From Soonwooa sp. (GTDB lineage Bacteria > Bacteroidota > Bacteroidia > Flavobacteriales > Weeksellaceae): a stretch of 64,000 nt of DNA. The position numbers and the translations under genes were made by a program. Location of the stretch: positions 1 through 64,000 of the forward strand of contig NZ_JASLDS010000073.1 of assembly GCF_030151385.1 (NCBI RefSeq), in the 5' to 3' direction. This document shows positions 59,968-64,000 of the stretch, piece after piece. The notes under the pieces are model-generated. The model saw only the letters and a program-made list of their open reading frames with translations. It did not search any database and was not told where the DNA came from. Each line of letters starts with the position of its first letter. Within the stretch, counting starts at the first letter, position 1.

Positions 59968-60819
59968 TTAATAAGTTTTTGTCATATCAGATGGCAAAAT
60001 CAAATTAAATTCTGTCGGGATATAATCTTTCTCAGGAAAAGCTAAATCTTTGGATTCGCTTTCCACAACTGTAATAACCGCAACTTTAAGGCTCGGATTT
60101 GCCTTCTTCAAATACCAATAGATGCCGCCATATTCTTTGCTATGATAATTTCCGTTGTAGTGTAGAAAAAGCTTTCCAGACTTCCAAGATTTAAGGATAG
60201 ATTCTGCCATCGTCGCATCTTTCACAGCTTGGGCAGAGACAAAATTCATTACCTTCATATCATCAGCATGGTCGCCCATCATGGCTTTCATTTCCTTATA
60301 ACCTGGCGTTTCCAAAGTCACATTAATAGGAAGTTTAGCAATATCTTTTTTATCAGAATCAGGAAGTTGATTCAAGGATTCCAAACCCTGCTTTGAAACC
60401 TGCGACGCAAATTTTCGAGGAATATTAGTAGCGATAAATTCAAGTTTATTTGATTTAGCAAAATCTACAAGCGGTTGATAATCGGTGGTAAAATTATTCC
60501 AAAGGCGAACAGAATCTTTTAAATTTTTAACTTCTAATTTTCCAGCTAAATATTGGTTAAGTCCTGATTGATTATCGCGCTCGAACATTTCGGCACCGAG
60601 AATTAGATTTTTATTCTTTTCAAACAAAGCTTCTGTCAAACGCAATTGCAACCAATGATTTATGGAATTATTATGGTTCTCCCCAAACAAAACAACATCA
60701 TATCCCAAAAGAGATTTTATCATTTTGTCGGTTTTCACAACTTTTCCAGATTTATCATAAAACTGAAAAGCACTGAAATCCTGCGCCTTGAAACCAATCG
60801 CCAATAATGGTGTCTGCAA
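59968..60819 (-). CDS. ChaN-family iron/heme-regulated protein, 5'-truncated
   Basis: Up to 283 residues. The ChaN core reads QDFSAFQFYDKSGKVVKTDKMIKSLLGYDVVLFGENHNNSINHWLQLRLTEAL, GAEMFERDNQSGLNQYLAGKL, FIATNIPRKFAS and FLHYNGNYHSKEYGGIYWYLK. ChaN proteins bind heme and are Fur-regulated lipoproteins. Here the signal peptide is lost: the frame's first ~9 codons (from a TTG at 60819) belong to the upstream FecCD fragment read in another frame. It is unlikely to be exported correctly. Confidence 0.82.
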   Translation of the reverse strand: MQTPLLAIGFKAQDFSAFQFYDKSGKVVKTDKMIKSLLGYDVVLFGENHNNSINHWLQLRLTEALFEKNKNLILGAEMFERDNQSGLNQYLAGKLEVKNLKDSVRLWNNFTTDYQPLVDFAKSNKLEFIATNIPRKFASQVSKQGLESLNQLPDSDKKDIAKLPINVTLETPGYKEMKAMMGDHADDMKVMNFVSAQAVKDATMAESILKSWKSGKLFLHYNGNYHSKEYGGIYWYLKKANPSLKVAVITVVESESKDLAFPEKDYIPTEFNLILPSDMTKTY

Positions 60820-61543
60820 TTAACAACAACACTGCACCAAAAATGGCTGACAATGGCAATATCAAAACATAATTTGATTTAAAAATAAGTCTCAAAATAT
60901 AAGGAACGATAAGTCCTACAAAACCAATTGTCCCAGAAAATGCCACGCAAGTCCCCACCATCAAAGCCGTAATCACGACGATTTGTTTTTTGAGTTTCTC
61001 GACATTAACGCCAAGATGTTCTGCATCTTTTTCGCCCAACATCATCGCATTAAGCGCTTTTCCTTTTGGCAAAAGAACGCCATAACTAATTATTAAGACT
61101 ACAAAAAGTACCAAGTTTTTGGTCCAAGTTGCAGCTGCTAAGCTTCCCATATTCCAAAATGTTAAATCTCGAAGTTGGTCATCTTTATTGCTGCCCAATC
61201 CTGTGTCACCAACAACCGGAATATTATCAATCAAAACTTTGACATAGTCGCCTCCTAAACCTAGAATATTTGCTGTAGAATTACCTGACTTCGAATCTGG
61301 GACAATTAACATATTAAGGCTTTGGTTAAGGACTTCCGAAACATTATTTGCTGCCATCGACCTAATTTGGGCTTCGTTAATAACCTCCACTTTATAGATC
61401 GATTTGTTAATACTTTGCGCTTTATACTGTGCAGTAGTCACGACAACTTCATCAATATTTTTGCTCTTTATAGAATCTTGTTGTTGCGCTTGCATTGTTA
61501 TCGAAAGTGCTAAAACAAAGATTGGCAGTAGCTTCCTTTTCAT
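60755..61543 (-). pseudogene. Chimera: TonB hemin receptor N-terminus fused to FecCD permease fragment
   Basis: 262 residues. Residues 1-~122 are the start of a TonB-dependent heme receptor: signal peptide (LPIFVLALSITMQAQ), ton-box region NIDEVVVTTAQYK and plug strands (LNMLIVPDSKSGNSTANILGLGGDYVKVLIDNIPVVGDTGLGSN). From about 123 (near 61.18 kb) it is the inner part of a FecCD-type ABC permease (LRDLTFWNMGSL, AMMLGEKDAEHLGVNVEKLKKQIVVITALMVGTCVAFSGTIGFVGLIVPYILRL). The permease is itself cut at LLLIADT, and the frame ends in ChaN DNA out of frame. Both parents are non-functional. Confidence 0.88.
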
Positions 61544-61561
61544 GAACTAAAAAATTTTTGA

Positions 61562-61623
61562 CAAATATATAATTTTATTTAGAATAATTAAAAATAATTC
61601 TATAGTTTTGTAGAATAATTCTA
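61562..61623. promoter_or_regulatory. Divergent Fur-box-like promoter region of the heme locus
   Basis: TATATTTG on the minus strand (61569-61562) is the -7 element of the receptor chimera. Beside it are two AT-rich palindromes: AGAATAATT...AATAATTCT (61581-61601) and TAGAATAATTCTA (61611-61623). These resemble Fur boxes of Flavobacteriia. They lie between the receptor chimera and the divergent HmuY-type gene and could control both under iron. Confidence 0.6.
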
Positions 61624-61654
61624 AATAACAATTTTACATATTAAATTTTTCTCT

Positions 61655-62938
61655 ATGAAAACAAAACTATTATTAGCGTCAATATTGGCCTTAACGGTAC
61701 AGACTCAAGTTTTAGCCCAAACAGATGAGCTTGGTTACAAAACAGTTAGCTTAACAATGGGACCTTCATACCAAAATCAAGTTTACTTCAACTTGGCTAA
61801 TGAAAATATAAAATCACAATTGGCAAATCAGTGGGATATTGCGTTTTACCGCAATTCTATTATGGATATGGGGATCAAAGTTAATGATGCCAAAGACATA
61901 AAAGTTTATCAAGTTTCGGCGACACCATCGGCATTTGACAGCATCGATCTTTCTCAAAAATCATCTTGGGGCGATCCTTTGTACAACCCTGACACCACTA
62001 ACAGAATTCAGGAGGGTGCTTTTGACAATGCGACCTTATTGCCACAAGGTCAATTCAATTTTGGATGGGGATCTTACGACATGGTAACGCACATCATTAC
62101 AGGGAAAGTTTCCTTTGTTTTGGAATACGGAGACGGCAGTATTTACAAGTTTTTTATTAACCAATTCCAAGGTGGTTACACCTTCAAATATGCAAAATGG
62201 AATGGATCTGCTTGGGAAGCTATACAAACAAAAACTGTAGCCAATGGATCTGACGACGCTTATTTTAACTACTTTTCATTCGATTCTGGCGAAAAAGTTA
62301 ACAACATAGAACCTGCGAAAAATGCGTGGAGCTTTATGTTTACTAGATATTACACTTTCTACAATAACATTATGATGTACAGAATGTCTGGTGTTATCCA
62401 AAATCCAAACATTAAAGTTGCTAAAATACAACCAGAAGTTCAAGCGAGCGCTACATATGCTGCACCAGCGGACGCAAGTTATTCGGATATGATTACCAGC
62501 ATTGGACATTCTTGGAAACCAACCAGCGGAGCTTACTCTGATGTTGTATATTACATCAAAGAGGGAAATCAATATTATCGTTTGTACTTCACGCAAAATG
62601 GAGGTGCAACAACTGGTAATATGGGCTTCAAATACAAAAACATTACCTCAGAACTTGGCGTTACCGAATTGGGTAAAAAAGCAAGTTTTGGCATCTATCC
62701 AAATCCTGTGATTGATAAAAAAGCAACAATCTTATTTGATGTTAAAGAAAACTCTAACAGCAATGGAAGTGCAGAAATCTATGATTTTTCTGGTAAAAAA
62801 GTCTTCGAAACCAAACTTACTAAACAAAATGGACTTCATCAGCAAGACCTGAATCTTAGTCAATTGGCTTCTGGTTCTTACTTATTAAAAATTAATTACG
62901 CTGGTATTTCGGAAACGAAAAAAATCATCGTAAAGTAA
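61655..62938 (+). CDS. HmuY-family heme-binding protein with T9SS sorting domain
   Basis: 427 residues. Signal peptide (LASILALTVQTQVLAQ), an HmuY-like beta domain (about 25-250: NVYFNLANE-type start, QWDIAFYRNSIMDMG, GWGSYDMVTHIITGKVSFVLEYGDGSIYKFFINQF) and a C-terminal type A T9SS sorting domain (about 348-427: FGIYPNPVIDKKATI ... AEIYDFSGKKVFE ... SGSYLLKI). HmuY-type proteins bind heme at the cell surface. The gene is intact and faces the damaged receptor/permease genes across a Fur-box-like region, so its partner receptor in this locus is lost. Confidence 0.88.
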   Translation: MKTKLLLASILALTVQTQVLAQTDELGYKTVSLTMGPSYQNQVYFNLANENIKSQLANQWDIAFYRNSIMDMGIKVNDAKDIKVYQVSATPSAFDSIDLSQKSSWGDPLYNPDTTNRIQEGAFDNATLLPQGQFNFGWGSYDMVTHIITGKVSFVLEYGDGSIYKFFINQFQGGYTFKYAKWNGSAWEAIQTKTVANGSDDAYFNYFSFDSGEKVNNIEPAKNAWSFMFTRYYTFYNNIMMYRMSGVIQNPNIKVAKIQPEVQASATYAAPADASYSDMITSIGHSWKPTSGAYSDVVYYIKEGNQYYRLYFTQNGGATTGNMGFKYKNITSELGVTELGKKASFGIYPNPVIDKKATILFDVKENSNSNGSAEIYDFSGKKVFETKLTKQNGLHQQDLNLSQLASGSYLLKINYAGISETKKIIVK

Positions 62939-62974
62939 AAAATCCATATCGAGGTCAAATAGTAATATTTGCAC

Positions 62975-63004
62975 AAAGGCTCACCAAATTTGGTGGGCTT
63001 TTTC
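62975..63004 (+). terminator. HmuY gene terminator
   Basis: AAGGCTCACCA (62976-62986) pairs with TGGTGGGCTTT (62991-63001), one mismatch/G-U, followed by T5. Confidence 0.75.
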
Positions 63005-63029
63005 ATTTTAATATCGACAAAAATAAATG

Positions 63030-63037
63030 TAAATTTG
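63030..63037 (+). promoter_or_regulatory. -7 element of the lipB promoter
   Basis: TAAATTTG matches TAnnTTTG, 22 bases before the ATG at 63060. Confidence 0.55.
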
Positions 63038-63059
63038 TGTGAATAATTTTTCTACAATT

Positions 63060-63773
63060 ATGAACCACAAACAAAACAAAATAGTAAAATTTGAAGATCT
63101 TGGAACTCGCGATTATGTGCCTACTTGGGATTACCAAGAGTCTTTATTAAAAGAGAACCTAGACATCAAAGTAAAAAATCGAGATACAGAACCTGACGCA
63201 CAAGAGATGACTCATAATCATCTATTGTTTGTAGAGCATCCACACGTCTACACTTTAGGTAAAAGTGGGCATGAGGAAAACATGCTCGCAAATGCTGATA
63301 AACTAAAAGAAATCGAAGCAACTTATGTTAAAGTTAATCGTGGTGGCGATATCACATACCACGGTTTTGGGCAGATTGTTGGTTATCCGATTTTGGATTT
63401 AGAAAATTTCTACACCGATATCCACCGTTATATGCGCGATTTGGAGGAAGTCATTATCCGAACGATTGCAGAATATGGTCTAAAAGGCGAGCGCTCTCCA
63501 GGCGAAACTGGTGTTTGGCTAGATGTTGGAAAACCTTATGCCAGAAAAATTTGTGCAATGGGCGTTAAAGCATCTCGTTGGGTTACCATCCACGGTTTTG
63601 CTTTAAACGTAAATACCAATATGAAGTATTTTGACTACATCGTACCTTGCGGAATTACTGATAAACAAGTGGCTTCTCTTAAGAATGAATTGGAGCGTGA
63701 AGTCGATGTTGAAGAAGTAAAATCAAAAATTAAAAAACATTTCGCAGACGTTTTTGAATGCGAATTGATTTAG
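63060..63773 (+). CDS. lipB: Lipoyl(octanoyl) transferase LipB
   Basis: 237 residues from the ATG at 63060; a GTG at 63039 also opens the frame but overlaps the promoter. LipB moves octanoyl from acyl carrier protein to lipoyl domains, such as that of the E2 at 19.6 kb. Visible motifs: RGGDITYHGFGQIVGYPILD, GVWLDVGKPYARKICAMGVKASRWVTIHGFALNVN (catalytic Lys/Cys region: ACA..., here the Cys of IVPCGITDK). The stop TAG is made of TA from the flank and the first G of MITE copy B. Confidence 0.94.
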   Translation: MNHKQNKIVKFEDLGTRDYVPTWDYQESLLKENLDIKVKNRDTEPDAQEMTHNHLLFVEHPHVYTLGKSGHEENMLANADKLKEIEATYVKVNRGGDITYHGFGQIVGYPILDLENFYTDIHRYMRDLEEVIIRTIAEYGLKGERSPGETGVWLDVGKPYARKICAMGVKASRWVTIHGFALNVNTNMKYFDYIVPCGITDKQVASLKNELEREVDVEEVKSKIKKHFADVFECELI

Positions 63774-63963
63774 AACCTGTTTAAAAATTTTACCGAAATA
63801 TATTTTTAAACTATTCACATCTTCTTTGCTAAATTTTAATGCTCTTTTAAGCCAATTTTTTACTTCTCATTTTTGATTTAGCCCGCTAAATCTTCAAATC
63901 TGAAATAAAAAATTCATCTCAAAATAGCTATGAAAATTTTATCAATAAAATTTAAACAGGTTC
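63773..63963 (-). mobile_element. MITE-like element, copy B
   Basis: 191 bases, the reverse complement of copy A with about 13 changes. Ends are GAACCTGTTTAAA and TTTAAACAGGTTC, flanked by TTTA on both sides (63769-63772 and 63964-63967), a likely 4-bp target duplication. The central palindrome GATTTAGC..GCTAAATC is conserved (63876-63893). Confidence 0.85.
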
Positions 63964-63968
63964 TTTAA

Positions 63969-64000
63969 AAAAAGCGATTTCAAAATTGAAATCGCTTTTT
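63969..64000 (+). terminator. Terminator at the window edge
   Basis: AAAGCGATTTCAA (63971-63983) pairs with TTGAAATCGCTTT (63986-63998), followed by T residues at the window end. It ends lipB transcription past the MITE, and may also serve a gene beyond the window. Confidence 0.8.

Noticed and set aside
61322..61513. 63-residue plus-strand ORF opposite the receptor chimera
   Set aside because: Antisense to the receptor plug coding region; no motif.

Overview
The window is a chromosomal segment of a member of the Bacteroidota, most likely Flavobacteriia of the Chryseobacterium/Weeksellaceae kind. The evidence is the AT-rich sequence, the Bacteroidota promoter signal (a TAnnTTTG -7 element, often a few bases from the start codon), weak ribosome binding sites, type IX secretion sorting domains, GLPGLI and HmuY-type proteins, futalosine-independent menaquinone genes and a short RpoD of the Flavobacteria type. 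No rRNA, CRISPR array, transposase, integrase or prophage was seen. One tRNA gene (Ser-GGA) is present.

Layout: 0-8.3 kb carries rpoD, a siderophore-type TonB receptor with a truncated divergent PepSY gene and a truncated AraC regulator, a DUF4349 lipoprotein, a ZIP metal transporter and two methyltransferases. 8.3-21 kb is mostly housekeeping: glycosyltransferase, GHL10 lipoprotein, TypA, a secreted M36 metalloprotease and a 2-oxoacid dehydrogenase E2. 21-23 kb is rich in dispersed palindromic repeats. 23-31.6 kb holds a PadR/PspC/GLPGLI unit, a 20-codon small ORF with its own promoter, an acyltransferase, MenI/MenF, AlkB, YidD, Lgt and a TMEM175-type channel. 33.5-35.1 kb has a tandem pair of paralogous membrane proteins. 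35.2-39.6 kb is a urease operon (ureA-ureB-ureC-OMP-ureE) that ends in a ureF fragment fused in frame to an AraC fragment; ureG and ureD are absent. 40-46 kb holds small hypothetical, SMI1/KNR4 and sterol desaturase genes.

46.1-54.4 kb is a probable defence island next to tRNA-Ser. It has a coiled-coil membrane protein, hsdS, an unrecognised 280-residue protein translationally coupled to hsdM, hsdM, then SHOCT, HIRAN, DUF2130 nuclease-like and WYL regulator genes. No hsdR is in the window. A near-identical palindrome overlaps the -33 region of both the HIRAN and DUF2130 promoters and is a candidate WYL-regulator operator.

54.6-64 kb holds asparaginase, RecX, an amino acid permease, DUF2071, a holin-like protein, an exported deformylase-like protein lacking the usual metal-binding Cys, and a heme-uptake locus. 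In that locus an intact HmuY-type T9SS protein faces, across a Fur-box-like region, a receptor fragment fused to a FecCD permease fragment, followed by a ChaN gene without its signal peptide. lipB closes the window.

Two patterns stand out. First, five separate junctions join the remains of two genes each (about 3.70, 35.83, 46.09, 60.80 and 61.18 kb), which suggests repeated deletion in iron, heme, urease and defence loci. Second, a 191-bp non-coding element with terminal inverted repeats occurs twice at full length and once as a solo end, each time directly after a gene's stop codon.
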